A DNA stretch of 57,080 nucleotides, from NCBI GenBank assembly GCA_030637025.1, contig DAOVVV010000015.1, positions 1 through 57,080 on the forward strand, read 5' to 3'. The translations under genes were made by a program, and so were the position numbers. The DNA comes from JAGLHV01 sp023143305 [NCBI: Clostridia bacterium] (GTDB taxonomy: Bacteria; CBDUZB01; JAGLHV01). Below, piece after piece: positions 1 through 7,988 of the stretch. The notes beneath the pieces are model-generated. The model did not search any database, was not told the DNA's origin, and worked only from the letters and a program-made list of their open reading frames with translations. Positions within the stretch are counted from its first letter, which is position 1. Every line of letters begins with the position of its first letter.

Positions 1-126
1 AGCAAGGGTCTTAAATCCATCCCCACCAATAGAGGAATAATGTGCAAATACATCTCCTGTTCCATCATCCTGCTCAATAAACCCGAATCCTTTGGATTCA
101 TTAAACCATTTTACTTTTCCTTTCAT
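1..126 (-). CDS. Cold-shock domain protein, partial at window edge
   Basis: This is the first 42 codons of a CspA-type nucleic-acid chaperone; the rest lies beyond the left edge. It differs from the neighbouring copy at 227-427 in the visible part only by Gln instead of Lys at residue 19. RNP1 (KGFGFIE, residues 12-18) and RNP2 (DVFAH, 25-29) are intact. The ATG at 126 is preceded by the same AAAGGAG ribosome site and leader as the second copy, so the two genes arose by tandem duplication. Members of this family bind single-stranded RNA and DNA and melt secondary structure. Whether this copy is cold-induced cannot be read here. Confidence 0.9.
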   Translation of the reverse strand, partial: MKGKVKWFNESKGFGFIEQDDGTGDVFAHYSSIGGDGFKTLA

Positions 127-226
127 CTTTTCGAATCTCCTTTCTTTAAAAATTTCAGAGAACCGGTTTTATAACACAAAACCTCTTCCCTTTTTCTAAC
201 CTTAATAAAAATATTGTACTTTGAAT

Positions 227-427
227 TTATATTTTCACTATATTCAAAGCTTTAGGTCCCCGGTCAGAATCCTCTACGTCAAATTCTACCGCATCACCTT
301 CAGCAAGGGTCTTAAATCCATCCCCACCAATAGAGGAATAATGTGCAAATACATCTCCTGTTCCATCATCCTTCTCAATAAACCCGAATCCTTTGGATTC
401 ATTAAACCATTTTACTTTTCCTTTCAT
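227..427 (-). CDS. Cold-shock domain protein (CspA family)
   Basis: A 66-residue single OB-fold protein of the usual CspA length. RNP1 (KGFGFIE, 12-18) and RNP2 (DVFAH, 25-29) carry the aromatic residues that stack on single-stranded nucleic acid. The ATG at 427 follows a strong AAAGGAG site. Its short upstream leader overlaps the 3' end of the alkyltransferase-like gene and is nearly identical to the leader of the partial copy at 1-126. It probably acts as an RNA chaperone or antiterminator, as known for the family. Family assignment is certain; the specific paralogue role is not. Confidence 0.95.
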   Translation of the reverse strand: MKGKVKWFNESKGFGFIEKDDGTGDVFAHYSSIGGDGFKTLAEGDAVEFDVEDSDRGPKALNIVKI

Positions 428-454
428 CTTTTCGAATCTCCTTTCTTTAAAAAT

Positions 455-766
455 TTAGAGAGAACCGGTTTTATAACACAAAACCCCTTCTCTTTTTAGT
501 AAACTCTCTTTCTTTTTTACTCCCCGGGAAAATCCTCCTAATTTACCATTTTTACAAATCACTCGATGACAAGGGATAATAATAGGGAATGGATTCTTAG
601 ATAGAGCTTGACCTACAGCTCGTACTGACCGAGGATTACCGATTTTATTTGCTACCCATTGATAAGACCTTACCTGTCCGGAAGGAATTGCTGCGGTTAC
701 TGCCCAAACTCTACGGCAGAAAAGAGAGTAACTTTCTATTTTTTTTTGTATGTTTTTTAAATTCAT
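455..766 (-). CDS. O6-alkylguanine alkyltransferase-domain protein (Ogt/MGMT C-terminal domain)
   Basis: A 103-residue protein made only of the DNA-binding, active-site domain of O6-methylguanine-DNA methyltransferases. The PCHR motif (65-68) keeps the alkyl-accepting Cys66, unlike the alkyltransferase-like proteins that have Trp there. Arg49 in RAVGQA matches the arginine finger. The N-terminal domain of full-length Ada/Ogt is absent. I prefer the ATG at 766; a GTG at 817 would add a Lys-rich stretch overlapping the upstream transglycosylase gene. The last ten codons lie inside the leader of the cold-shock gene that follows. Likely role: direct reversal of alkylation damage. Confidence 0.85.
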   Translation of the reverse strand: MNLKNIQKKIESYSLFCRRVWAVTAAIPSGQVRSYQWVANKIGNPRSVRAVGQALSKNPFPIIIPCHRVICKNGKLGGFSRGVKKKESLLKREGVLCYKTGSL

Positions 767-809
767 TACTTTAAACTTATTCCTACTTTTTTTATGTTTC
801 TTTTTTTTA

Positions 810-1481
810 TTATTCACTCTTATAACGATCGTAATAAAACAAAACTTTCTTTACATAATTACGTGTTTCTCGATAAGGAGGAATTCCTTTATATTTTCTG
901 ACTTTATTAGGACCTGCATTATATCCCGCCAAAACCAGTTTTAAATCAGCCTCAAAAATATCCCATAAGTAACTTAAGTATTTTATCCCACCCTCAATAT
1001 TTTCTTCGGGATCAAAAATATCTCTCACGCCGCAATATACAGCCGTCTTCGGCATTAACTGCATCAAGCCACTTGCTCCTTTATGAGAAATACTATAAGG
1101 GTCAAAGTTAGACTCTACTTTTATTACAGCTTTAACTAAATACGGATCTAATTGATATTTTGTTGATATTTTCTTTATTAGAGAATCCCAATCATCTTCC
1201 AAGGTAGGTCCTACTAGGTAAGTAGTCTGGCCGGAAATCGTAATATAATTCTTTTTCTTTACTTTTCCTACTGGATTATAGGTAATGGATTTTATTTCAT
1301 TCCTATATAATCCTAAAGAACCTCTTTCTACTTCTACCAACACCCAATCATCCTCTTCCTGAATTACTTCGCCATATAATGAGCCACCATTTTTTAAAAT
1401 AATTTTTGCTTCTTTTGCCCAAACAAAAACGCGAAGAAATACAAACAAAAATACAATTACAAATTTACTTACACCTTTCAC
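810..1481 (-). CDS. Secreted lytic murein transglycosylase (SLT domain)
   Basis: A 223-residue protein with a hydrophobic signal segment (about 5-22), a short beta-rich region (25-70) and a C-terminal SLT domain. The catalytic Glu123 sits in KVES; GLMQLMP (138-144) and AGYNAGP (185-191) are the other family motifs. Such enzymes cleave the MurNAc-GlcNAc bond of peptidoglycan to leave 1,6-anhydro ends. The start is a GTG with no clear ribosome site, so the exact N terminus is less sure than the family. It is transcribed with uvrC upstream and the alkyltransferase gene downstream. Confidence 0.9.
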   Translation of the reverse strand: MKGVSKFVIVFLFVFLRVFVWAKEAKIILKNGGSLYGEVIQEEDDWVLVEVERGSLGLYRNEIKSITYNPVGKVKKKNYITISGQTTYLVGPTLEDDWDSLIKKISTKYQLDPYLVKAVIKVESNFDPYSISHKGASGLMQLMPKTAVYCGVRDIFDPEENIEGGIKYLSYLWDIFEADLKLVLAGYNAGPNKVRKYKGIPPYRETRNYVKKVLFYYDRYKSE

Positions 1482-1558
1482 ATTAGAAATATATCATATT
1501 TTAAAAATTAAAGCAAGAAAAATATTTTTTTATCAATAGTTCATTTAAATATAACACC

Positions 1559-2845
1559 TTACTTTTTGGATAATATTTTTTTTCTCCTTAAAATTCGATG
1601 GTAAGTAATTGCAAAACGGTGTGCCTCATTTCTAATATCCTGAAGCAAATGCAATACTTTAGAATCTTTCGTTAAAACTAAAGGTTGAGATTTTCCCGGT
1701 AAAAAAATATGCTCCTCTTTTTTGGCTAATCCTATTAAAGGAATATTGCCCAAAAGGAGACATTCTAATACTTTCTTAATGCTATTTACCTGTCCTTTTC
1801 CTCCGTCTACAAGGATTAAATCCGGAAGCTTTTTGTTTTCTAATAATTGTTCTTTCTTTTTATATCTTCGTTTAAAAACTTCTCTTAACATAGCAATATC
1901 ATCTATCTGGAAAACCTCTTTGATTTTAAATCGGCGATACATATCTTTTCGCGATTGACCGTTCTCAAAAACAACCATAGAACCTACTGCCTGCATCCCG
2001 CTGATATTAGAAATATCAAATGCTTCGATTCGATATGGAAGCTCTTTCATTACCAAAATTTTTTTTAATTCCAAAAGCAAATTTGTTTTTTCTATTTCCC
2101 TAAAAACATCTTCTCTTTGTATCTGACGCACCGTTACTTTTTGGGTAATTTTTATTATCTGGTTGATTTCTTTTTTTATCCTTTCGGCTTTTTCAAAATC
2201 TAATTTATCAGCGGCTTTTTGCATTTGGTTATTTAAGTTTTTTAACAATTGCTTCTGTTTCCCCTCTAAAAAAAGAATTACTTCTTTTGTTATTTTCTTA
2301 TACTCTTCTCTATTTATCTTTCCCAGACAGGGACCGGAACATCGTTGGATATAATAATTCAAGCAAGCTCTTTTCGGCAATTTAATATGTTTACAGCTTC
2401 TGATGGGAAATATCCTTTTAATTAAATATAAATTTTTGCGCAGATGAACGCCATCCGGGTAAGGGCCAAAATACCGGGCATTATCTTTTTTTATTTTACG
2501 GGTAATAATAATCCGGGGAAAATCATCTTTAATAGTTAATTTAAGATAAGGATAAGCTTTATTATCTTTCCCTTCAATGTTATATTTAGGCATAAACTTC
2601 TTAATAAGTTCATTCTCTAAAATCAGGGCTTCTTTTTCAGAATCGGTAATTAAATACCTGATACTCTTTACTTGGGTTACTAAAAACATTGTTTTTGGTT
2701 CGATAATTGTTTTGTGAAAATAAGAAGAAACTCTCTTTTTTAAAGAGCGTGCTTTCCCAATATAAATAATTTTTTCTTCTCTATCCCGCATAAGATAAAC
2801 ACCGCTGCGGGAAGGAATTTTTTCCAATTCACTTCTTAAATTCAT
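1559..2845 (-). CDS. uvrC: UvrABC excinuclease subunit C, short form lacking HhH domain
   Basis: The nuclease subunit of nucleotide excision repair. The N-terminal GIY-YIG domain (GVY 15-17, YIG 28-30) makes the 3' incision. A UVR motif lies near 205-240. The C-terminal RNase H-like domain for the 5' incision keeps AFDISN (near 280), LILVDGGKGQ and EAHRFAI. The protein stops at residue 428, just after that domain, whereas typical UvrC is about 600 residues and ends in tandem helix-hairpin-helix motifs. The 78-bp gap to the next gene leaves no room for the missing part. The ATG has a good AAGGAAAA site. uvrB is elsewhere in the window (51.8-53.8 kb). Confidence 0.95.
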   Translation of the reverse strand: MNLRSELEKIPSRSGVYLMRDREEKIIYIGKARSLKKRVSSYFHKTIIEPKTMFLVTQVKSIRYLITDSEKEALILENELIKKFMPKYNIEGKDNKAYPYLKLTIKDDFPRIIITRKIKKDNARYFGPYPDGVHLRKNLYLIKRIFPIRSCKHIKLPKRACLNYYIQRCSGPCLGKINREEYKKITKEVILFLEGKQKQLLKNLNNQMQKAADKLDFEKAERIKKEINQIIKITQKVTVRQIQREDVFREIEKTNLLLELKKILVMKELPYRIEAFDISNISGMQAVGSMVVFENGQSRKDMYRRFKIKEVFQIDDIAMLREVFKRRYKKKEQLLENKKLPDLILVDGGKGQVNSIKKVLECLLLGNIPLIGLAKKEEHIFLPGKSQPLVLTKDSKVLHLLQDIRNEAHRFAITYHRILRRKKILSKK

Positions 2846-2918
2846 TTTTCCTTTTTATTTCCACAATTTATTTTATTCACCCAAATTATACTTTTGAAAT
2901 ATCTTTTAGTTTTAATGT

Positions 2919-4472
2919 TTACATTTTAGCGGATTTTACTTTCTTCTTACTAAACAATTTCCAAACAGACTCCATTTCCTTTATTTTCAAAATATAAGCA
3001 GCAGCAATAAAAACGATTATACTCAAAGGCAAAGAAATTAAAACCTTCAGATATTTATTTTCTAACATAAAAAAAGCAACAAAATAACAAACAACACCCA
3101 TTATTATACCGGCTATAGCTGTTTTAATAAATAATTCAAAAAGAGAACCGTCATCCCATTTTCCAATTCGCCTGCCTAACAAAACAAATAAAAGTATTAT
3201 ATTTACAGAAGAAGCTATAGCCGTAGCTAAAGCTAATCCTCCTACCTGTAAAATTCTCATCAAAATTATATTCAAAACTATATTTATTATCATACAAAGA
3301 CTAGCTGTTTTCACCGGAGTACGTGTATCCTGAAAAGAATAAAAAGCAGAAACTATTATCTTCACCCCTGCATCAGCAAGTAATCCAAACGAATAAAAAA
3401 ATAAAGCAGCAGAAGTCATCGTTGTCGCAGCAGAAGAAAATTCACCCCGCTGAAATAACATCCTAATAATCGGTTTTCCCAAAACCATCAATCCTATAGC
3501 AGACGGGATCATGGTAAAGATAACCATTCTTAAAGATAAAGAAAGAGTCTTTTTCATTTCCCCTAAATTGTTTTCGGCTATACTTCTGGACATAACAGGA
3601 AGGGTTACTGTAGCAATAGCTGTGCCAAATAAAGCTAACGGAAATTGCACCAGGCGATTGGAATAATATAAAGCAGTGATGCTTCCCTCCTTTAATAAAG
3701 AAGCACAAATAGTATCGACAAAAACATTAATCTGATTTATAGAAAGACCGATAATCGCCGGTAACATTAAAAATCCAATTCTTTTCAATCCCGGATGAGA
3801 TAAATCTAATTTAAAACTCACTAAAAAATTACTCTTGATTATAGAAGGTATTTGAAAAAATAATTGTCCGAATCCACCGATTAAAACTCCTATTGCCAAT
3901 CCTCTTATCGGTGCCTCCATTAACGGACAAACGGTCAAAACAAAAAATATCTGAGAAATACTTAAAAGACACGGAGCTAAAGCCGGGATAATAAATTTAT
4001 GTAAAGAATTCAATATTCCCATACTAAGAGCAGCTAAACCTATCGCCGTCATAAAAGGAAACATTATCCTGGTAAGCTGAATAGTTAATGCTAATTTTTC
4101 CGGGTCATTGGCAAAACCAGGAGCAATTAAACGAACCAATACCGGAGCAAATACAATGCCTATTACAGTTAAAACGGCTAAAATTATCAACAAAACCGTA
4201 ACTACCACACTTACTAATTGTTGTGTTTCCTTTTTAGATTTATTAGTCAAATATTCGGTAAAAACCGGAATAAAAGAACTGGACAGGGAATTTTCTCCCA
4301 GTAAACGCCTGAGTAAATTGGGAATACGATAAGCCACATAAAAAGCATCTGCCACCAAAGTTGCCCCAAACATATTGGCAATCACCATATCTCTTATATA
4401 ACCTAAAATTCTACTTAATAAAGTAGCCGAACTAATACTTCCTACATGTTTAGTCATTTTATGATTTATCAA
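2919..4472 (-). CDS. murJ: Lipid II flippase MurJ
   Basis: A 517-residue polytopic membrane protein of the MurJ/MviN family (MOP superfamily), which moves lipid-linked peptidoglycan precursor across the inner membrane. The N-terminal region around ATLLSRILGYIRD and the many hydrophobic helices match the family, and the length is normal. A TTG at 4472 is chosen because a GGAG lies six bases upstream; the in-frame ATG at 4457 has no such site. It diverges from rpsT, with the rpsT promoter between them. Confidence 0.95.
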   Translation of the reverse strand: MINHKMTKHVGSISSATLLSRILGYIRDMVIANMFGATLVADAFYVAYRIPNLLRRLLGENSLSSSFIPVFTEYLTNKSKKETQQLVSVVVTVLLIILAVLTVIGIVFAPVLVRLIAPGFANDPEKLALTIQLTRIMFPFMTAIGLAALSMGILNSLHKFIIPALAPCLLSISQIFFVLTVCPLMEAPIRGLAIGVLIGGFGQLFFQIPSIIKSNFLVSFKLDLSHPGLKRIGFLMLPAIIGLSINQINVFVDTICASLLKEGSITALYYSNRLVQFPLALFGTAIATVTLPVMSRSIAENNLGEMKKTLSLSLRMVIFTMIPSAIGLMVLGKPIIRMLFQRGEFSSAATTMTSAALFFYSFGLLADAGVKIIVSAFYSFQDTRTPVKTASLCMIINIVLNIILMRILQVGGLALATAIASSVNIILLFVLLGRRIGKWDDGSLFELFIKTAIAGIIMGVVCYFVAFFMLENKYLKVLISLPLSIIVFIAAAYILKIKEMESVWKLFSKKKVKSAKM

Positions 4473-4570
4473 GTTATTCTCCGGTTTTTAATCTACCTCT
4501 TGGTTTATTCGTATTATATAATATTCTATCCGCCGTTATTTAGCCATAAATAAGTCAAATTACTTTTGTC

Positions 4571-4599
4571 TTGACTTTTTTATATCAATATGTTATTTT
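4571..4599 (+). promoter_or_regulatory. Predicted rpsT promoter with extended -10
   Basis: TTGACT at 4571-4576, a 17-bp spacer and TATTTT at 4594-4599 preceded by TGn (4591-4593). This is a sigma-70 type promoter with an extended -10, about 70 bp ahead of the rpsT start codon. It is the only strong candidate in the rpsT-murJ gap on this strand. Confidence 0.65.
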
Positions 4600-4671
4600 G
4601 GATAACATTGTAAATATTTATAAAATTCAATGATTATCTAATTTATACCGTATAAAGGAGAAAAAACAGTC

Positions 4672-4959
4672 ATGGCTAAATTAAAAACGGGGCGGCATAC
4701 TTCCGTTATCAAAGCTTTGCGTCAAAGCAAAAAAAACCATTTACGTAATGTATCGGCAAAATCTAAAATAAAAACATTAATCAAAAAATTAGAAAAAAAT
4801 ATAACCGATAAAAAATTACCCGAAGCAAAAATAGCTTTAAAAGAAATTTTTTCCAATTTAGATAAAGCAGCCGGCAAAAATATAATCCATAAAAACACTG
4901 CTTCCCGGAAAAAAGCAAGATTATCTAAAAAAATATCTCTTAAAGAAAAAACAAATTAA
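4672..4959 (+). CDS. rpsT: 30S ribosomal protein S20
   Basis: A 95-residue Lys-rich helical protein that binds 16S rRNA early in 30S assembly. The N-terminal stretch with RQSKKNHLRN and the overall length match bacterial S20. AAAGGAG at 4654-4660 sits 11 bases before the ATG. It stands alone on the plus strand, facing holA end to end. rpsT next to holA, lptE and leuS is a familiar arrangement, here interrupted by the island further right. A small repeat element follows the stop codon. Confidence 0.95.
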   Translation: MAKLKTGRHTSVIKALRQSKKNHLRNVSAKSKIKTLIKKLEKNITDKKLPEAKIALKEIFSNLDKAAGKNIIHKNTASRKKARLSKKISLKEKTN

Positions 4960-4977
4960 AAACACATCTAAAACTTT

Positions 4978-5125
4978 CAGACTCTGTCATCATTCAGATT
5001 TTTGAAGCAATTGTAGGGGCGATATTTATGACGCCCGTAGAAAAAAATATTCATTCTCCCCATACTTCAATTACACTCACTACAAATACCTTGGGTAACT
5101 ACATTAATCATGCCACAGTCTCTTA
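4978..5125. repeat. Small inverted-repeat element (family D)
   Basis: A non-coding stretch between rpsT and holA whose ends are imperfect inverted repeats: AGACTCTGTCATCATT on the left, and on the right the complement of AGACTGTGGCATGATT. Its interior (TTTATGACGCCCGT and GGGTAACTACATTAATCATG) recurs in diverged form at about 54042-54135. It looks like a non-autonomous mobile repeat. The right end reaches the 3' end of holA. Confidence 0.5.
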
Positions 5126-6121
5126 GCGGGGAATTTGGCAGGTTAATTTTAAAATAAGCAATTCCAAACAAAGGATTGCTTCTTTTTTTCCTGTTTTAAT
5201 TTCTTTATCAGCTAATAATAACAATCTGAAATTATCTTTTAATTCCCGGTAAGAAAAATTCTTTACCTGCTCCATAAATCCCCTAAAGTAAAAATTATGT
5301 ATTTTTAAAAAACCTCTTATTTCTTCATTCGTTGTTCCTTTTTCTAAAAATAATTTCGCTTTAATTAATTTTCTCATAAGGGCTGCAATTCTGACTAATA
5401 TTACTATTGGTTTTTCGCCAGTTTTAACTATATTTTTCATAACTTCCAGGGTTTCTCTCCCTTTCTTCTCCCCTAAATTATTTAATAACTGAAAAATATC
5501 ATTTCCCCTTGTATGTCCGACTATAGAGTGAACATCTTCTATAATAATTCCTTTTCTATCGCCTATATAAATAATCAATTTTTCTATTTCATTGTGTAAA
5601 TCAATTAAATTATTTCCCACCTCTTCTTTCAGATACAAACAAGCATCTTCAGCAATAGTTTTGTTATATTTATAAACTTCTTTCTTTATCCAGGGAGAAA
5701 TCTGATTTTCATAAGGATGTTTAAAAACTATATGTTTTACCTTTGCTCCCATTTCTTTAAAAAATTTCTTTTTAACCTCCCCGGCAAGAAGAACCAAGCA
5801 GGTATTTTTTGACGGTTCTTCTAAATAAGCAATTATTCTCTTTTCATCTTCGGCACTAAATTTTTCTGCATTTTTTACTACTATCATTCTCCATTGAGCC
5901 ATAAAAGGAACTGTTTGAGCACACCGAACAATTTCTTTTCCTGTTCTATCCTTCGCATAAAACAAGTTATAATTAAAATCTTCCCAATTTGGACCTTCTT
6001 TAAGTGCTTCTCTTATTTTTTGTAAAATATTTTTCTTTTGAAAATCTTCTTCCCCTGAAAAAAGATATCCTGTCTCTACTTCTTTCCTGTTTAATTTCAA
6101 AATAAGTTCTTTTTCATTCAT
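5123..6121 (-). CDS. holA: DNA polymerase III subunit delta
   Basis: A 332-residue clamp-loader subunit that opens the beta clamp. The N-terminal SGEEDFQKK segment, the central AAA+ like fold without a Walker A motif, and the C-terminal helical collar region match the HolA family. The start codon overlaps the lptE stop codon by four bases (ATGA), so the two genes are translationally coupled. The 3' end abuts a repeat element. Confidence 0.92.
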   Translation of the reverse strand: MNEKELILKLNRKEVETGYLFSGEEDFQKKNILQKIREALKEGPNWEDFNYNLFYAKDRTGKEIVRCAQTVPFMAQWRMIVVKNAEKFSAEDEKRIIAYLEEPSKNTCLVLLAGEVKKKFFKEMGAKVKHIVFKHPYENQISPWIKKEVYKYNKTIAEDACLYLKEEVGNNLIDLHNEIEKLIIYIGDRKGIIIEDVHSIVGHTRGNDIFQLLNNLGEKKGRETLEVMKNIVKTGEKPIVILVRIAALMRKLIKAKLFLEKGTTNEEIRGFLKIHNFYFRGFMEQVKNFSYRELKDNFRLLLLADKEIKTGKKEAILCLELLILKLTCQIPR

Positions 6122-6624
6122 TTTTTCCGTCCGCCTGTAATCTTTCTGACAATATCCCCGGCCAAATATTTTAAAACCGTTTCTTTAGCCTCTTCTTCCT
6201 GTTCTTCCTCTATCGCCAGCGGAAAATACCGCGTAAACTGCCGAAAAGTTTTGGTCCATAAATCCTGTGCAGTCGCTAAATCCTTTAAAACAAAAGAAAC
6301 CTGTATTTCCAATTCATATTCTTCCACTTTATTTCCTTCATCAAAACTCATAGGCCGTAAAACATAACTAACAATTTCTCCTTCCAAACAAGCATCAGCC
6401 TCTTCCCTGCCGGTTATTTTCAATTTACCATCTTGTAAAAATTCCTCTATTACCAGATTAGTTAATTTCTCTTCTATTCCATAATAAATAGTTTTATTGC
6501 TCATAGCCGGGATATTTATCTTTTTAATGCCGTCCGGCAAAATAAATACCGGGCCATAATCACAACCAACCATTATTACCGCAATACTCATTAAAAAAAC
6601 AAAAATAATATACTTTAACTTCAT
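6118..6624 (-). CDS. lptE: LPS-assembly lipoprotein LptE-like
   Basis: A 168-residue predicted outer-membrane lipoprotein. A signal peptide ends in MVGC with Cys21 as the lipidation site. The mature part (beginning with ILPDGIKKINIPAMSNKT) is typical of the LptE family, which plugs the LptD barrel for lipopolysaccharide export. Position directly upstream of holA fits the usual leuS-lptE-holA order. Here leuS is 10 kb away because an accessory island lies between them. Confidence 0.85.
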   Translation of the reverse strand: MKLKYIIFVFLMSIAVIMVGCDYGPVFILPDGIKKINIPAMSNKTIYYGIEEKLTNLVIEEFLQDGKLKITGREEADACLEGEIVSYVLRPMSFDEGNKVEEYELEIQVSFVLKDLATAQDLWTKTFRQFTRYFPLAIEEEQEEEAKETVLKYLAGDIVRKITGGRKK

Positions 6625-6657
6625 TTTTTTCTCCCTTTTTTATAATAATTTTTAGAC

Positions 6658-6925
6658 TTCTGCAAAATAGCCTTTTCACCTTTATTGTCATTCCTGCGAA
6701 AGCAGGAATCTATTGATCTTTTAAGCACATTATAGATTCCGCATTAACAGACTGTGTCATAACTGCCGTTTTTGGCTTTGTCATTCCCGAAATCTTTTAT
6801 CGGGAATCCATTTTCCGACGATAATATTTTTCTGTCATCTCCGGGTCAAACCCGAAGATGACAGAAAAAAGCAATTGTGACACGATATCCAAGTGCGGAA
6901 TGACAAAATGTGTCATTTTGCAGAA
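6658..6925. repeat. Inverted-repeat element (family A) carrying a nested second element
   Basis: Ends TTCTGCAAAAT and ATTTTGCAGAA form terminal inverted repeats. The interior has a hairpin (CCTGC gaaa GCAGG) and the two halves of a second hairpin, GATTCCGCA and TGCGGAAT. A copy at 29730-29884 has those two halves adjacent. Here they are separated by about 140 bp (6747-6889) whose own ends, ACTGTGTCATAACTGC and GCAATTGTGACACG, are inverted repeats. So a family-B element appears inserted inside a family-A element. No protein is encoded. Confidence 0.65.
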
Positions 6926-7583
6926 TTCTTATAATTTTTAAATACTTGCAAAACACACATTGAAATTATAGTTTAAATTAAAGCTTTTATCAATAAGTTT
7001 CTATTGAAATCTAAACTTTGTTATTATTATTTATTTTTTTAACCGGGATTTTTAATTCTTTACTTTATATTAGCAAATCATTTACCAACTACCCTTTTCT
7101 ATAATATTTTCCTTTTCAAACCTACTTCCGTTTAAACCAAGATAATCTATTTTTATCTACAATTAGTCGTCTCTTCTATGTTATTAAGGCTAGTATTTAT
7201 CAAGACAAATTTGCAATGCCAGTGCAAAATATCCTATTCTTAACAGGGAAGGTGGAGGGGGGGGCAACCAGCTTTCCTATCTTGATAGCTGATTTTTTCA
7301 AATATTTACTCACCAAAAACACTTCTTATTTCTTCTGTCCGTACTTTAAAACTTTAAATAATATTTACTAAGAGCCCATAATATATGGGAAAATATTTGC
7401 CAAGAAGAAAATTTTCTTTTTATATATACATATCCCATATGGTAAAATTACGGAAATAAAGAAAATTTTCTTATATTTAACTATTTTCCCATATGAAAAA
7501 ATATAAGATAAATGCACCTCTACAATTCCCCTGTAAACACCCAAACACTCTTCTTGCTATATCTTCTGCTAATTACTTTATTA
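6926..7583. other. Non-coding AT-rich stretch with a symmetrical repeat
   Basis: No credible gene is seen on either strand. The notable content is the 112-bp inverted repeat at 7383-7494 (listed separately) and a weak plus-strand hairpin with a T-run around 7270-7295 (CAGCT/AGCTG arms). A run of eight or nine G lies near 7254-7262. Composition is more AT-rich than the flanking genes, as expected for a decayed island edge. Confidence 0.5.
7383..7494. repeat. Long composite inverted repeat
   Basis: The left arm reads ATATGGGAAAATA (7383-7395), ten variable bases, then AGAAAATTTTCTT (7406-7418). The right arm (7459-7494) has exactly the same two 13-bp blocks in inverted order with the same ten-base gap. 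The 40-bp centre holds a third related box around CCATATGG (7435-7442). The AGAAAATTTTCT blocks are themselves palindromic. The layout suggests a multi-site protein-binding region or the ends of a small element; no function is established. Confidence 0.6.
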
Positions 7584-7873
7584 TCAACGCTTTGCATTTA
7601 AAACTCCTCTAAATTTTGTCGTAAAAAGTATATATTTTTTGCCATCAGACGCCTCTAATTTCAGATCGTGACAAAATGTCACGACCTCGCTTCCTTCTTT
7701 TTTAAGCCGTTGTTTTAGCTTTCTCCAATATGCTCCGGAATCAGAACTTTCGGTTAAAACCCCGCACAAAACCACCACTCGCCATTATGAATTATCCTTC
7801 TTATCTGTTTTCCCTTAAAAACGGTTAATTTATGAGCCTGTTCAACTTCATTAGTTTTTTTCTTCTTTGACAT
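7584..7873 (-). pseudogene. Frameshifted phage antirepressor-like (Bro-N / DinD-type) remnant
   Basis: From an ATG at 7873, with AAGGGGGT just upstream, 39 codons read up to GEWWFCAGF and a stop at 7754. In another frame the next part of the same domain follows: VLCGVLTESSDSGAYWRKLK, then CHDLKLEASDGKKY, ending at 7584. The pattern EWWF, YW.KLK, CH.LKL.A.DGK is that of the N-terminal domain of phage antirepressors and DinD-like proteins. After DGK the usual continuation is lost. So the gene has one frameshift and a broken 3' end. It marks phage-related DNA at the left part of the island. Confidence 0.7.
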
Positions 7874-7988
7874 ATTTTTACCCCCTTCATAGGACAAATG
7901 TCATTCCATTAACTGAATTTATTCAATTAATATCGTTTCTTTCATCAAAACTTTAAACTTTTAAACAGCGTCCCTGAATATTCTATTA

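Noticed and set aside
7250-7265. G-runs here and near 49470 as functional elements
   Set aside because: Homopolymer runs are prone to sequencing error and show no neighbouring structure.
7270-7295. Plus-strand intrinsic terminator
   Set aside because: The stem is only five base pairs and no plus-strand gene lies upstream.
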